Shown piece after piece: positions 1-8,680 of a stretch of 64,000 bases of DNA. The position numbers were made by a program, and so were the translations under genes. The DNA is from Streptomyces sp. Ru71. GTDB taxonomy: Bacteria; Actinomycetota; Actinomycetes; Streptomycetales; Streptomycetaceae. Every line of letters starts with the position of its first letter. The first letter of the stretch is position 1. The notes beneath the pieces were generated by a model. It saw nothing but the letters and a program-made list of their open reading frames with translations, had not been told where the DNA came from and did not search any database. The DNA lies in contig NZ_PQSS01000027.1 of NCBI RefSeq assembly GCF_002920535.1, positions 1 to 64,000 on the forward strand, given 5' to 3'.

Positions 1-1
1 T

Positions 2-1576
2 GCGCGCCGGGACCGGGTCGCGATCCAGCTGCCGATGATCCCCGAGGCCGTGTTCGCCATGCTGGCCTGCGCGCGGCTCGGACTGCCGCACAGCGTGGTG
101 TTCGGCGGGTTCTCCCCGGCCGCGCTCCAGTCCCGTATCGAGGACGCCGAGGCACGGCTGCTGATCACCTCGGACGGCCAGTACCGCCGGGGCCGGGCGG
201 AGCCGATGAAGGCGCACACGGACGAGGCGACCGCGGCCACGCCCTGCGTGGAGCACGTCCTGGTGGTCCGCCGCACCGGCATCGACGTGCCCTGGACCGA
301 GGGCCGCGACCTGTGGTGGCACGAGGTGGTGGACGGCCGGCACGACCAGCACACCGCCGAGGACTTCGACGCCGAGCACCCGCTGTTCATCCTGTACACC
401 TCGGGCACGACCGGCCGGCCGAAGGGCATCCTGCACACCTCCGGCGGCTACCTCACCCAGGCCGCCGCCACCCACAGCACGGTCTTCGGCCTCGATCCCG
501 ACACCGACGTCTACTGGTGCACGGCCGACATCGGCTGGATCACCGGGCACACCTACATCGTGTACGGGCCGCTGGCCAACCGCACGACGTCCGTGATGTA
601 CGAGGGCACGCCCAACACCCCGCACGAGGGGCGCCACTTCGAGATCATCCAGAAGTACGGGGTCTCCGTCTACTACACCGCCCCCACCCTCATCCGCACC
701 TTCATGAAGTGGGGCGAGGACGTCCCGGCCCGCTACGACCTGTCGTCGATCCGGGTGCTCGGCAGCGTCGGCGAGCCGATCAACCCCGAGGCGTGGCGCT
801 GGTACCGCGAGCACATCGGCGGCGACCGGGCGCCGGTCGTGGACACCTGGTGGCAGACCGAGACCGGCGCGGTCATGATCGCCCCCCTGCCCGGCGGCCC
901 CGCCGCCAAGCCCGGTTCGGCGCAGACCCCGCTGCCGGGGATCTCCGCCAAGGTGGTCGACGACCAGGGCCGGGAGGTCGGCAAGGGGGAGAGCGGCTAC
1001 CTGGTCCTCGACCAGCCGTGGCCGTCGATGCTGCGCGGCGTGTGGGGCGACGACGCGCGCTACCGGGAGACGTACTGGTCCCGCTTCTCCGCGCAGGGCT
1101 ACTACTTCGCCGGTGACGGCGCCCGCTACGACGAGGACGGCGACATCTGGCTGCTCGGCCGGGTCGACGACGTCATGAACGTCTCCGGGCACCGCATCTC
1201 CACCGCCGAGGTCGAGTCGGCGCTCGTGTCGCACCCCGCGGTCGCGGAGGCCGCCGTGGTCGGCGCGTCCGACGCGACGACCGGGCAGGCCATCGTCGCC
1301 TTCGTCATCCTGCGCGGCGGCACGGTCTGGTCCGCGGGCGACGTCACCGGTGCGCTGCGCGAACACGTGGCCCAGGAGATCGGCCCCATCGCCAAGCCCC
1401 GGCAGATCATGGTCGTCCCCGAGCTGCCCAAGACCCGCTCCGGGAAGATCATGCGCCGGCTGCTGCGCGACGTCGCGGAGAACCGTGAGGTCGGCGATGT
1501 CACCACCCTCGCGGACGCCTCGGTCATGGACCTGATCAACGCCGGTCTGTCCGGCGGTTCACCGCAGGCCGGCTGA
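2..1576 (+). CDS. acsA: Acetyl-CoA synthetase, 5' end cut by window edge
   Basis: AMP-forming acyl-CoA ligase that activates acetate to acetyl-CoA through acetyl-AMP. The frame is open from base 2, so the N-terminus lies outside the window; 524 residues are visible of a usual ~650. It has the ATP loop YTSGTTGRPKG near visible residue 131, then the Acs-typical block ending in GVSVYYTAPTLIRTF, and DTWWQTETG near 282, whose Trp pair restricts the pocket to short acids such as acetate or propionate. The C-terminal PKTRSGKIMRR near 481 carries the lysine that acetylation usually controls. The next two genes run in the same direction; the adenylate kinase at 2348 could recycle the AMP made here. 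Propionyl-CoA synthetase is the main alternative. Family is certain, substrate likely. Confidence 0.93.
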   Translation, partial: ARRDRVAIQLPMIPEAVFAMLACARLGLPHSVVFGGFSPAALQSRIEDAEARLLITSDGQYRRGRAEPMKAHTDEATAATPCVEHVLVVRRTGIDVPWTEGRDLWWHEVVDGRHDQHTAEDFDAEHPLFILYTSGTTGRPKGILHTSGGYLTQAAATHSTVFGLDPDTDVYWCTADIGWITGHTYIVYGPLANRTTSVMYEGTPNTPHEGRHFEIIQKYGVSVYYTAPTLIRTFMKWGEDVPARYDLSSIRVLGSVGEPINPEAWRWYREHIGGDRAPVVDTWWQTETGAVMIAPLPGGPAAKPGSAQTPLPGISAKVVDDQGREVGKGESGYLVLDQPWPSMLRGVWGDDARYRETYWSRFSAQGYYFAGDGARYDEDGDIWLLGRVDDVMNVSGHRISTAEVESALVSHPAVAEAAVVGASDATTGQAIVAFVILRGGTVWSAGDVTGALREHVAQEIGPIAKPRQIMVVPELPKTRSGKIMRRLLRDVAENREVGDVTTLADASVMDLINAGLSGGSPQAG

Positions 1577-1603
1577 CCGGCTGCTGCACGAGGGGAGTCG
1601 GAC

Positions 1604-2278
1604 ATGGGACCCACCAGCACCCCGGCCGAGCGGGTCGTGCTCGTCACCGGCGAGGGCGACCTCGCCGCCGACGTGGCGGCAAGCCTCCTGGAGCGCGGCG
1701 CCCGGGTGGCGCTGGCCGGGCCCGACGCCGACGCGGCCCGCCTCGCGCCGCCACCGGGACCGGCGCTGCTCGCGCTGCCCTGTGCCCGCGACGACCTCGT
1801 CGGTCTCGGCCGGGCCGTCGACACGGTCGTCGAACGTCTCGGCCGCCTCGACCACCTGGTGAACCTCGTCGCGGCCCGCCCCCGCCCCGGTCCGCTGATG
1901 GAACTGGACCCACAGGCCCTGCACGACCTCCTGCACGGCGGCCTCGTCACGCCGCTGGCCTGCGTGCAGCGCGCCTACCGGCGCTGGATGGCCGCGCACG
2001 GCGGCTCGGTGGTCAACGTGGCCGCCGCCACGGGGCGGGACGGACCGCAGGACGCGGCCCTGGCCGGCCTGACCGAGCTCACCGAGTGGCTGGCCGCCGA
2101 ACTGGCACCCCGGGTCGACGTCCACACCCTGCTGCCCAGCCCCTCACTGGGCCCGGGCGCCTACCGGGCCGGCGTGCCCGAAGTGGTGTGCGACCTCCTG
2201 ACCCGCCGGACCAACCCCGAGCACGGGCCGGTGCTCGTGCTCAGCGAGGAACCCGCCTGCCCCTCCCGTGCCGCCTGA
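1604..2278 (+). CDS. Degenerate short-chain dehydrogenase-like protein
   Basis: Rossmann-fold protein of 224 residues that resembles SDR enzymes. It opens with VVLVTGEGDLAADVAASLLERG, where the usual TGxxxGIG nucleotide loop has become TGEGDLA. The segment where SDRs carry YxxxK reads PQDAALAGLTELTEW, so the catalytic tyrosine and lysine are both absent, while the preceding Ser-region strand (SVVNVAAATG) remains. It probably does not perform standard SDR chemistry; a binding, scaffolding or regulatory role is possible. It starts 27 bases after the acetyl-CoA synthetase stop with GAGGGGAG upstream of the ATG, and the adenylate kinase follows after about 70 bases, so the three are likely co-transcribed. 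Confidence 0.75.
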   Translation: MGPTSTPAERVVLVTGEGDLAADVAASLLERGARVALAGPDADAARLAPPPGPALLALPCARDDLVGLGRAVDTVVERLGRLDHLVNLVAARPRPGPLMELDPQALHDLLHGGLVTPLACVQRAYRRWMAAHGGSVVNVAAATGRDGPQDAALAGLTELTEWLAAELAPRVDVHTLLPSPSLGPGAYRAGVPEVVCDLLTRRTNPEHGPVLVLSEEPACPSRAA

Positions 2279-2347
2279 CCGCGGCGTACGACGACGCCGG
2301 CACCGACAACACGACCTGACACAGAACCCGAAAGGTGCGCAGCACTG

Positions 2348-2911
2348 ATGCGACTCGTCCTCATCGGCCCTCCCGGAGCGGGCAAGGGAACCCAGGCGGC
2401 CGTGCTCAGCGAGCGGCTCGGCGTCCCCCACATCTCCACCGGAGACCTGTTCCGGGAGCACGTGACGCGCCGGACCCCGCTCGGACGGGAGGCCCGGCGC
2501 TACCTCGACACCGGTGAACTCGTCCCCGACCACGTCACATCGGGCATGGTCCGCGAACGCCTCGCCCAGCCGGACGCCCGGCACGGCTTCCTCCTCGACG
2601 GATTCCCCCGCACGGTGCCGCAGGCGCGGGAGCTCGCCACCGTGCTGGGCGCCGCCGGCTGCGCACTGGACGCGGTGCTGGAGTTCGCCGCTCCCGACGA
2701 GGTCGTCGTGGCACGCCTGTCGGACCGGGGCCGCCCGGACGACACGGAGGACGTCATCCGCAACCGGCTGCGGGTGTACCAGCGTCTGACGGCACCCCTG
2801 CTCGCCCACTACGCGGGCATCCTGCTGACGGTCGACGCCGTCGGCCCGGTCGAGGAGGTCACGGAACGGGCCCTGGACGGTCTGTCCGATCTCCAGCGAC
2901 GGGCCGGATGA
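2348..2911 (+). CDS. adk: Adenylate kinase, accessory copy
   Basis: Converts AMP + ATP to 2 ADP in the cytoplasm. All family marks are present in 187 residues: P-loop GPPGAGKGTQ at 8-17, AMP-binding ISTGDLFR, GFLLDGFPRT, and the RGRPDDTEDVIRNRL block. The LID region is short, as in the non-zinc short forms. Streptomyces normally keep the housekeeping adk between secY and map in the ribosomal protein cluster; that context is absent, so this is probably a second copy. Lying behind an AMP-producing acetyl-CoA synthetase, it plausibly removes AMP. It converges on the serine dehydratase gene with only 27 bases between stops and no obvious terminator. Confidence 0.88.
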   Translation: MRLVLIGPPGAGKGTQAAVLSERLGVPHISTGDLFREHVTRRTPLGREARRYLDTGELVPDHVTSGMVRERLAQPDARHGFLLDGFPRTVPQARELATVLGAAGCALDAVLEFAAPDEVVVARLSDRGRPDDTEDVIRNRLRVYQRLTAPLLAHYAGILLTVDAVGPVEEVTERALDGLSDLQRRAG

Positions 2912-2938
2912 CCCCCAGAGCGGCCCAGGCCCGTTCGC

Positions 2939-4306
2939 CTAGCACTCGATGATGTTCACCGCGAGACCGCCGCGGGCGGTCTCCTTGTACTTCACGCTCA
3001 TGTCCGCGCCCGTGTCCTTCATCGTCTTGATGACCTTGTCGAGGGACACCTTGTGCGAGCCGTCGCCGCGCAGCGCCATGCGCGCCGCCGTGACCGCCTT
3101 GACCGCGGCCATGCCGTTGCGCTCGATGCACGGGATCTGGACCAGGCCGCCGACCGGGTCGCAGGTCAGGCCGAGATTGTGCTCCATGCCGATCTCGGCG
3201 GCGTTCTCCACCTGCTCCGGCGAGCCGCCCATGACCTCGGCGAGCGCGCCCGCGGCCATCGAGCAGGCGGAGCCGACCTCGCCCTGGCAGCCGACCTCGG
3301 CGCCGGAGATGGAGGCGTTCTCCTTGAACAGCATGCCGATCGCGCCCGCGGCGAGCAGGAAGCGGACCACGCCGTCCTCGTCGGCGCCCGGCACGAAGTT
3401 GATGTAGTAGTGCAGGACGGCGGGAATGATGCCGGCGGCACCGTTGGTCGGGGCGGTGACGACCCGGCCGCCCGCCGCGTTCTCCTCGTTCACGGCCATC
3501 GCGTAGAGCGTGATCCACTCCATCGCCAGGGCCTTCGCGTCGCCCTCCGAGCGCAGCTTGCGCGCGGTGGTCGCGGCGCGGCGCCGCACCTTCAGCCCGC
3601 CCGGCAGGATCCCCTCGCGGCTCATGCCGCGCTCGACGCACTCCCGCATCACCCGCCAGATCTCCAGCAGACCGGCGCGGATCTCCTCCTCGGTGCGCCA
3701 GGCCCGCTCGTTCTCCAGCATCAGCGAGGAGATCGACAGGCCCGTGTCCTTGGTCAGCCGCAGCAGCTCGTCACCGGTGCGGAAGGGGTACTTCAGCACG
3801 GTGTCGTCGAGCTTGATCCGGTCCGCGCCGACCGCGTCCTCGTCGACCACGAAACCGCCGCCGACCGAGTAGTACGTCTTGGTCAGCAGCTCGGCGCCCG
3901 AGGCGTCGTACGCCCACAGGGTCATGCCGTTGGCGTGGTAGGGCAGGGCCTTGCGGCGGTGCAGGACCAGGTCGTCGTCGAAGGAGAAGGCGATCTCGCG
4001 CTCGCCGAGCAGAGTGATCCGGCCCGCAGCCTTGATCGCCTCCACCCGCTCGTCCGCCGTCTCGACGTCCACCGTGCGCGGGGAGTCCCCCTCCAGGCCG
4101 AGCAGCACGGCCTTCGGGGTGCCGTGGCCGTGCCCGGTCGCACCGAGCGAGCCGTACAGCTCGCAGCGCACGGACGCGACCGAGGCCAGCAGGTCCTCGT
4201 TGCGCAGCCGGCGCGCGAACATGCGCGCCGCCCGCATCGGGCCGACCGTGTGGGAGCTGGACGGGCCGATGCCGATCGAGAACAGGTCGAAGACCGAGAT
4301 GGCCAC
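2939..4306 (-). CDS. sdaA: L-serine dehydratase (iron-sulfur, single chain)
   Basis: Deaminates L-serine to pyruvate and ammonia using a [4Fe-4S] cluster rather than PLP. The 455-residue length fits the fused single-chain type. N-terminal SVFDLFSIGIGPSSSHT is the family hallmark; cluster cysteines lie in GCQGEVGSAC near 339-348 and in LTCDPVGGLVQIPC near 380-392, followed by the asparagine-containing IERNGMAAVK. It is the last gene of the minus-strand run gcvT-gcvH-glyA-sdaA, 82 bases after glyA. In that order, glycine-derived serine made by GlyA could be drained to pyruvate. It ends on TAG. Confidence 0.95.
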   Translation of the reverse strand: MAISVFDLFSIGIGPSSSHTVGPMRAARMFARRLRNEDLLASVASVRCELYGSLGATGHGHGTPKAVLLGLEGDSPRTVDVETADERVEAIKAAGRITLLGEREIAFSFDDDLVLHRRKALPYHANGMTLWAYDASGAELLTKTYYSVGGGFVVDEDAVGADRIKLDDTVLKYPFRTGDELLRLTKDTGLSISSLMLENERAWRTEEEIRAGLLEIWRVMRECVERGMSREGILPGGLKVRRRAATTARKLRSEGDAKALAMEWITLYAMAVNEENAAGGRVVTAPTNGAAGIIPAVLHYYINFVPGADEDGVVRFLLAAGAIGMLFKENASISGAEVGCQGEVGSACSMAAGALAEVMGGSPEQVENAAEIGMEHNLGLTCDPVGGLVQIPCIERNGMAAVKAVTAARMALRGDGSHKVSLDKVIKTMKDTGADMSVKYKETARGGLAVNIIEC

Positions 4307-4387
4307 GGGAAGACTCCTGTAGGACGGGGGTGGGGGGCACCGCGCGTGGGGTTCTCCCAGTGTGCGCGATGCCCCGCAAACAGTGAC

Positions 4388-5650
4388 TTACTTGTTCAGA
4401 CCGGGGTACAGCGGGTGCTTTTCCACCAGCGCCTGGACCCGGGCCTTCAGCGCGTCCGCGTCGTACGACGGCTTCAGCGCCTCGGCGATCACGTCCGCGA
4501 CCTCGGCGAAGTCCTCGGCCGTGAAGCCGCGGGTCGCCAGGGCCGGCGTGCCGATCCGCAGACCCGAGGTGACCATCGGCGGGCGCGGGTCGTTCGGGAC
4601 CGCGTTGCGGTTGACCGTGATGCCCACCTCGTGGAGGCGGTCCTCGGCCTGCTGGCCGTCCAGCTCGCTCTCGCGCAGGTCGACCAGGACCAGGTGCACG
4701 TCGGTGCCGCCGGTCAGGACGTTGATTCCCGCCGCACGGGCGTCCGGCGAGGTCAGCCGCTCGGCGAGGATGCGGGCGCCCTCCAGGGTACGGCCCTGGC
4801 GCTCCTTGAAGTCCTCGGACGCCGCCAGCTTGAAGGAGACCGCCTTGGCCGCGATCACGTGCTCCAGGGGGCCGCCCTGGAAGCCCGGGAAGACCGAGGA
4901 GTTCAGCTTCTTGGCGAAGTCCTGCTTGGCCAGGATGATGCCGCCGCGCGGGCCGCCCAGCGTCTTGTGCGTGGTGGACGTCACGACGTCGGCGAACGGC
5001 ACCGGGTTCGGGTGCAGCCCGGCCGCGACCAGACCGGCGAAGTGCGCCATGTCGACCCACAGGTACGCCTCGACCTCGTCGGCGATCCGGCGGAACTCCG
5101 CGAAGTCCAGCTGGCGCGGGTACGCCGACCAGCCGGCGATGATCACCTTGGGGCGGTGCTCCTTGGCGAGCCGCTCGACCTCGGCCATGTCGATCAGGCC
5201 GTCGTCGCCGACGTGGTACGGGACGACCTTGAACTGCTTGCCCGAGAAGTTCAGCCGCATCCCGTGGGTGAGGTGGCCGCCGTGCGCCAGGTTCAGGCCC
5301 AGGATGGTGTCGCCGGGCTGGGCCAGCGCGAACAGGGCCGCCTGGTTGGCGGAGGCGCCGGAGTGGGGCTGCACGTTGGCGTACTCGGCGCCGAACAGCT
5401 CCTTGACCCGGTCGATGGCGATCTGCTCGGTGACGTCGACGTGCTCGCAGCCGCCGTAGTAGCGGCGGCCCGGGTAGCCCTCGGCGTACTTGTTGGTCAG
5501 CACCGAGCCCTGGGCCTCCAGGACCGCCACCGGGGCGAAGTTCTCGGAGGCGATCATCTCCAGCGTGGACTGCTGGCGGTGCAGCTCGGCGTCGACCGCG
5601 GCGGCCACGTCCGGGTCGAGCTCGTGCAGGGGAGTGTTCAGAAGCGACAT
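4388..5650 (-). CDS. glyA: Serine hydroxymethyltransferase
   Basis: PLP enzyme that interconverts serine and glycine with tetrahydrofolate and 5,10-methylene-tetrahydrofolate. At 420 residues it has the normal length. The PLP lysine is in STTHKTLGGPRGG near residue 225, and the N-terminal IASENF, YAEGYPGRRYYGG and LFGAEYANVQPHSG blocks are all present. It starts 18 bases after gcvH, so it is almost certainly in the glycine operon, where it uses the methylene-tetrahydrofolate produced by the glycine cleavage system. Other glyA copies are possible outside the window. Confidence 0.97.
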   Translation of the reverse strand: MSLLNTPLHELDPDVAAAVDAELHRQQSTLEMIASENFAPVAVLEAQGSVLTNKYAEGYPGRRYYGGCEHVDVTEQIAIDRVKELFGAEYANVQPHSGASANQAALFALAQPGDTILGLNLAHGGHLTHGMRLNFSGKQFKVVPYHVGDDGLIDMAEVERLAKEHRPKVIIAGWSAYPRQLDFAEFRRIADEVEAYLWVDMAHFAGLVAAGLHPNPVPFADVVTSTTHKTLGGPRGGIILAKQDFAKKLNSSVFPGFQGGPLEHVIAAKAVSFKLAASEDFKERQGRTLEGARILAERLTSPDARAAGINVLTGGTDVHLVLVDLRESELDGQQAEDRLHEVGITVNRNAVPNDPRPPMVTSGLRIGTPALATRGFTAEDFAEVADVIAEALKPSYDADALKARVQALVEKHPLYPGLNK

Positions 5651-5668
5651 GGTGGAGTGTGCGCCCTC

Positions 5669-6046
5669 TCAGCCGGCGGTGAAGGCGGTGTACTCGTCGG
5701 CCGACAGCAGGTCCGCCGGCTCGTCCGAGACGCGGACCTTGAACAGCCAGCCGCCCTCGAAGGGGGCCGAGTTCACCAGGGACGGGTCGTTCACGACGTC
5801 CTCGTTGACCTCGGTGACCTCGCCGTTGACCGGGGAGTACAGCTCGGAGACCGACTTCGTCGACTCCAGCTCACCGCAGGACTCGCCCGCCTCCACGGTG
5901 GAACCGACCTCGGGGAGCTGGACGAACACCACGTCACCGAGCGCGTTGGCCGCGTGCTCCGTGATGCCGACCGTCGAGACGCCGTCCTCGGCGGCCGACA
6001 GCCACTCGTGCTCCTTGCTGTAGCGCAGCTGCTGGGGGTTGCTCAT
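5669..6046 (-). CDS. gcvH: Glycine cleavage system H protein
   Basis: Lipoyl carrier that shuttles the aminomethyl group between the P, T and L proteins. The 125-residue protein from MSNPQQLRYSKEHEW has standard length. The lipoylated lysine is in ELESTKSVSELYSPV near residue 63. An in-frame start at 6103 would add 19 residues, but AGGAGAA sits 8 bases upstream of the ATG at 6046 and homologues begin here, so the short form is preferred. It follows gcvT by about 110 bases, which hold an imperfect hairpin, and precedes glyA by 18 bases. Confidence 0.95.
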   Translation of the reverse strand: MSNPQQLRYSKEHEWLSAAEDGVSTVGITEHAANALGDVVFVQLPEVGSTVEAGESCGELESTKSVSELYSPVNGEVTEVNEDVVNDPSLVNSAPFEGGWLFKVRVSDEPADLLSADEYTAFTAG

Positions 6047-6100
6047 GGCCTGAATTCTCCTGTACGCGCGGGAGTGCTGATGAATGGGGGACTGCGAAGA

Positions 6101-6136
6101 CACGTGTGACCAGGGGCGATGTGCCCCATGTCACGT
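6101..6136 (-). other. Imperfect hairpin between gcvT and gcvH
   Basis: GGGGC at 6113-6117 pairs with GCCCC at 6123-6127. Outside a 2x2 internal loop, TGAC (6107-6110) pairs with GTCA (6130-6133), and ACG with CGT beyond a small bulge. There is no T-tract. It may mark an mRNA processing or stability site that sets gcvH-glyA-sdaA output apart from gcvT, or may be chance in GC-rich DNA. Confidence 0.35.
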
Positions 6137-6155
6137 CCGATGGCCTACGACAGTG

Positions 6156-7274
6156 TCACTTCTGACGCTTGTAGAACGGCAGCGCCACGACCTCGTACGG
6201 CTCGTGCGTGCCTCGGATGTCCACGCCGACACCGGCCGTGCCCGGCGCCGCGTGCGCCGCGTCGACGTAGGCCATGGCGATCGGCTTGCCCAGCGTGGGG
6301 GAGGGGGCGCCCGAGGTCACCTCGCCGACGACCTTGCCGTCCGCGACGACCTGGAACCCGGCGCGGGGGATGCGGCGGCCCTCGGCGACCAGGCCGACCA
6401 GGACGCGCGGCGGGTTGCTCGCGGCGCGCTCGGCGGCGGCGGCGAGCGCCTCGCGCCCGACGAAGTCGCCCTCCTTGTCGAACTTGACCACCCGGCCGAG
6501 CCCGGCGTCGAAAGGGGTCAGTTCGGCGGTCAGCTCGTGCCCGTACAGCGGCATGCCCGCCTCCAGGCGCAGCGTGTCCCGGCAGGACAGCCCGCACGGC
6601 ACCAGGCCGGCGCCCTCGCCGGCCTTGGTCAGCGCCTGCCACAGCTCGACGGCGTGCTCGGGCTTCACGAACAGCTCGAAGCCGTCCTCACCGGTGTAGC
6701 CGGTGCGCGCGATCAGCGCGGGCACGCCGGCGACGGTGCCGGGCAGGCCGGCGTAGTACTTCAGACCGTCCAGGTCGGCGTCGGTGAGGGACTTCAGGAT
6801 GCCGGGGGACTCGGGGCCCTGCACGGCGAGCAGCGCGTACGCGTCCCGGTCGTCGCGGACCTCGGCGTCGAAGCCGGCGGCGCGCTCGGTCAGCGCGTCC
6901 AGCACGACCTGGGCGTTGGAGGCGTTGGCGACGACCATGTACTCGGTCTCGGCGAGCCGGTAGACGATCAGGTCGTCCAGGATGCCGCCGTCGGCCTGGC
7001 AGATCATGGTGTAGCGGGCGCGGCCGGTCTTGACCGCGCCGATGTTGCCGACCAGCGCGAAGTCGAGGAGGGCGGCGGCCTGCGGGCCGGTGACGATGAT
7101 CTCGCCCATGTGCGAGAGGTCGAAAAGCCCGGCCTTGGTGCGGACGGCGTTGTGCTCGTCGCGCTCGGAGCCGTAACGCAGCGGCATGTCCCAGCCGGCG
7201 AAGTCGGTCATGGTCGCGCCGAGCGAGCGATGCACGGCATCGAGCGCGGTGTGACGGAGTTCGGTACTGCTCAT
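6156..7274 (-). CDS. gcvT: Glycine cleavage system T protein (aminomethyltransferase)
   Basis: Transfers the methylene group from the aminomethyl-lipoyl H protein to tetrahydrofolate and releases ammonia. The 372 residues start at MSSTELRHTALDAVHRSLG, the usual family start. Readable blocks include DFAGWDMPLRYGSERDEHNAVR, the SHMGEI region, and CQADGGILDDLIVYR. A longer in-frame start near 7379 lies inside the glycine riboswitch and is rejected. First gene of the glycine operon; the P protein (gcvP) is not adjacent and must be elsewhere. Regulation by glycine is expected from the riboswitch immediately upstream. Confidence 0.95.
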   Translation of the reverse strand: MSSTELRHTALDAVHRSLGATMTDFAGWDMPLRYGSERDEHNAVRTKAGLFDLSHMGEIIVTGPQAAALLDFALVGNIGAVKTGRARYTMICQADGGILDDLIVYRLAETEYMVVANASNAQVVLDALTERAAGFDAEVRDDRDAYALLAVQGPESPGILKSLTDADLDGLKYYAGLPGTVAGVPALIARTGYTGEDGFELFVKPEHAVELWQALTKAGEGAGLVPCGLSCRDTLRLEAGMPLYGHELTAELTPFDAGLGRVVKFDKEGDFVGREALAAAAERAASNPPRVLVGLVAEGRRIPRAGFQVVADGKVVGEVTSGAPSPTLGKPIAMAYVDAAHAAPGTAGVGVDIRGTHEPYEVVALPFYKRQK

Positions 7275-7319
7275 CGGTCGGTCGTCTCCCAGGGGAAGGA
7301 CAGGCGAGGAAGTTCCTCC

Positions 7320-7512
7320 CCATCTGTCATCGGAACCTGAGAGGTTCGCCATGACCGCGCATGCGGTCCTGGCTTGCACCTTGGGTGGAGCCGCCCGGAC
7401 GGTGGCGACCCGCTTTTCAGATGTGCCTCGCCCGCGCGGTAACGGGGCCTGAGAGATTCAAGGGAGGGACTTGCTCCTTCGGCGCCCCAGCTGTGGCTGG
7501 GAACTCTCCCGC
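7320..7512 (-). ncRNA. Tandem glycine riboswitch
   Basis: Two glycine aptamers are readable on the minus strand upstream of gcvT. The first (higher coordinates) has GGAGAG, CGCCGAAGGAGCAA and CTCTCAGG; the second has CCACCCAAGGTGCAAG and CTCTCAGGTTCC, close to the start of gcvT. This tandem layout is the classic glycine riboswitch, which normally turns on glycine cleavage genes when glycine is abundant. No T-rich terminator lies between aptamer 2 and gcvT, so control here may act on translation. Boundaries are approximate. Confidence 0.93.
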
Positions 7513-7691
7513 GCGGATTCAAACGGCCGGTATGCAGTTGGCGGGCTCATCATTGCATGCCTCGTCCGTTCGCGGCAGGCCGCATCTGTAACCGGGTTGT
7601 GGCGGTACGCACACGAAAACGCGAGGCAACCGGCATTACCTTCTCTTTACGTTTGATGGGCAGGTCACTACCTGACCCCCAGGGGAGGACG

Positions 7692-8357
7692 ATGACGGTG
7701 GACAGGACCACGGCGTATGCGACGACCTCGGGCATCGCGCTGCCCTCGCAGCCCGCGACGCCCGCCCTGGAGACCCGGCCCGCCCCGGTGGTGCGGGACC
7801 TGCGCGAGCGGGCCGGCCGCAGCCCGCGCGCCCTGCTGTTCGGCCCTGGGGACGTGGTCGTGGTCACCGGGCTGCCCGGCGGCGGCAAGTCCACGCTGAT
7901 GCGGCGCGCGGTGCCCGGGCCGCGTGTCGACTCCCAGGACACCCGCGACCGCTTCGACGCCCGGGTGCCCCGGCTGCTGCCGTACGCGGTCTACCGCCCC
8001 CTGGTCCGCCTCGCCCACTACGCCGCCCTGCGCCGTGCCCTGCGCGGCGGCGAGGGCGTCGTCGTGCACGACTGCGGCACCCAGTCCTGGGTGCGCGCCT
8101 GGCTGGCCCGCGCCGCCCGGCGGCGCGGCGGCACGCTGCATCTGCTGCTCCTCGACGTCGACCCGGAGACGGCCCTGACCGGCCAGCGCGAGCGCGGCCG
8201 CGGGGTCTCCCACTACGCCTTCCGCCGCCACCGCCGGGCCACGGCCCGCCTCCGCGACGCAGTCCAACGCGGCGACCTCCCACCCGGCTGCACCTCGGCG
8301 ACCCTCCTGGACCGCGAGGCGGCCAACACCCTGCACCGCATCACGTTCACGGGCTGA
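7692..8357 (+). CDS. P-loop ATP-binding protein (kinase-like)
   Basis: A 221-residue P-loop NTPase of unknown substrate. The Walker A loop is GLPGGGKST at about 60-68, followed by DSQDTRDRF, a hydrophobic strand GVVVHDCG and LLLLDVDPETALTGQ, the arrangement of small-molecule or polynucleotide kinase-like AAA proteins. The start was chosen at the ATG with AGGGGAGG 4-9 bases upstream; the frame extends further 5' without support. It is divergent from the glycine operon, and the riboswitch plus about 180 bases of promoter DNA lie between. A conserved Streptomyces gene next to gcvT as I recall, but function is not known to me. Confidence 0.75.
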   Translation: MTVDRTTAYATTSGIALPSQPATPALETRPAPVVRDLRERAGRSPRALLFGPGDVVVVTGLPGGGKSTLMRRAVPGPRVDSQDTRDRFDARVPRLLPYAVYRPLVRLAHYAALRRALRGGEGVVVHDCGTQSWVRAWLARAARRRGGTLHLLLLDVDPETALTGQRERGRGVSHYAFRRHRRATARLRDAVQRGDLPPGCTSATLLDREAANTLHRITFTG

Positions 8358-8680
8358 GGGGCCCGCACGGGCGGGGCTTTGTCCTGGGGTGCCGGGGTGT
8401 GGTGTGCGGGTGCGCCGCGGGCGGCCGGGTGCCGGTCCGGGGGCGACGGGCGTCGGTGCCTGCCGTGCGGGTGCGCCGAGGCGCGTCAGGCCGAGATGCC
8501 GGCGGGCGGGTCCGGTCGGCCGCATCCGCCCCACCCCGCCCCAGTCACCGCAGCCCCGGCGCCACCCCGCGCCGTATCCCAGAAGGCGTCCGCGCGCGGT
8601 GGTGCCCGGGCTGAAACTCCTTTCGCTCCCAGCGGTTAGCCTTTCAGCCACAGCAGCGGTTCGAAGCAGATGGTGGAGAG
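8358..8680 (+). other. 323-base gap, promoter region of sseB-like gene
   Basis: No gene is supported here. It contains a 14-base direct repeat, GTGCGGGTGCGCCG, at 8404-8417 and 8465-8478 (61 bases apart), then a less GC-rich stretch near 8610-8660 that probably holds the promoter of the following gene. No terminator with a T-tract is evident after the P-loop gene. Confidence 0.5.

Noticed and set aside
3053..6109. 1,018-codon plus-strand frame opposite sdaA, glyA and gcvH
   Set aside because: Arg/Ala/Gly/His-rich translation with no domain, no ribosome-binding site, exactly mirroring GC-rich genes on the other strand.
7275..7379. Longer GcvT start within the leader
   Set aside because: The added 35 codons are encoded by riboswitch aptamer sequence, and homologues start at MSSTELRH-like sequence.
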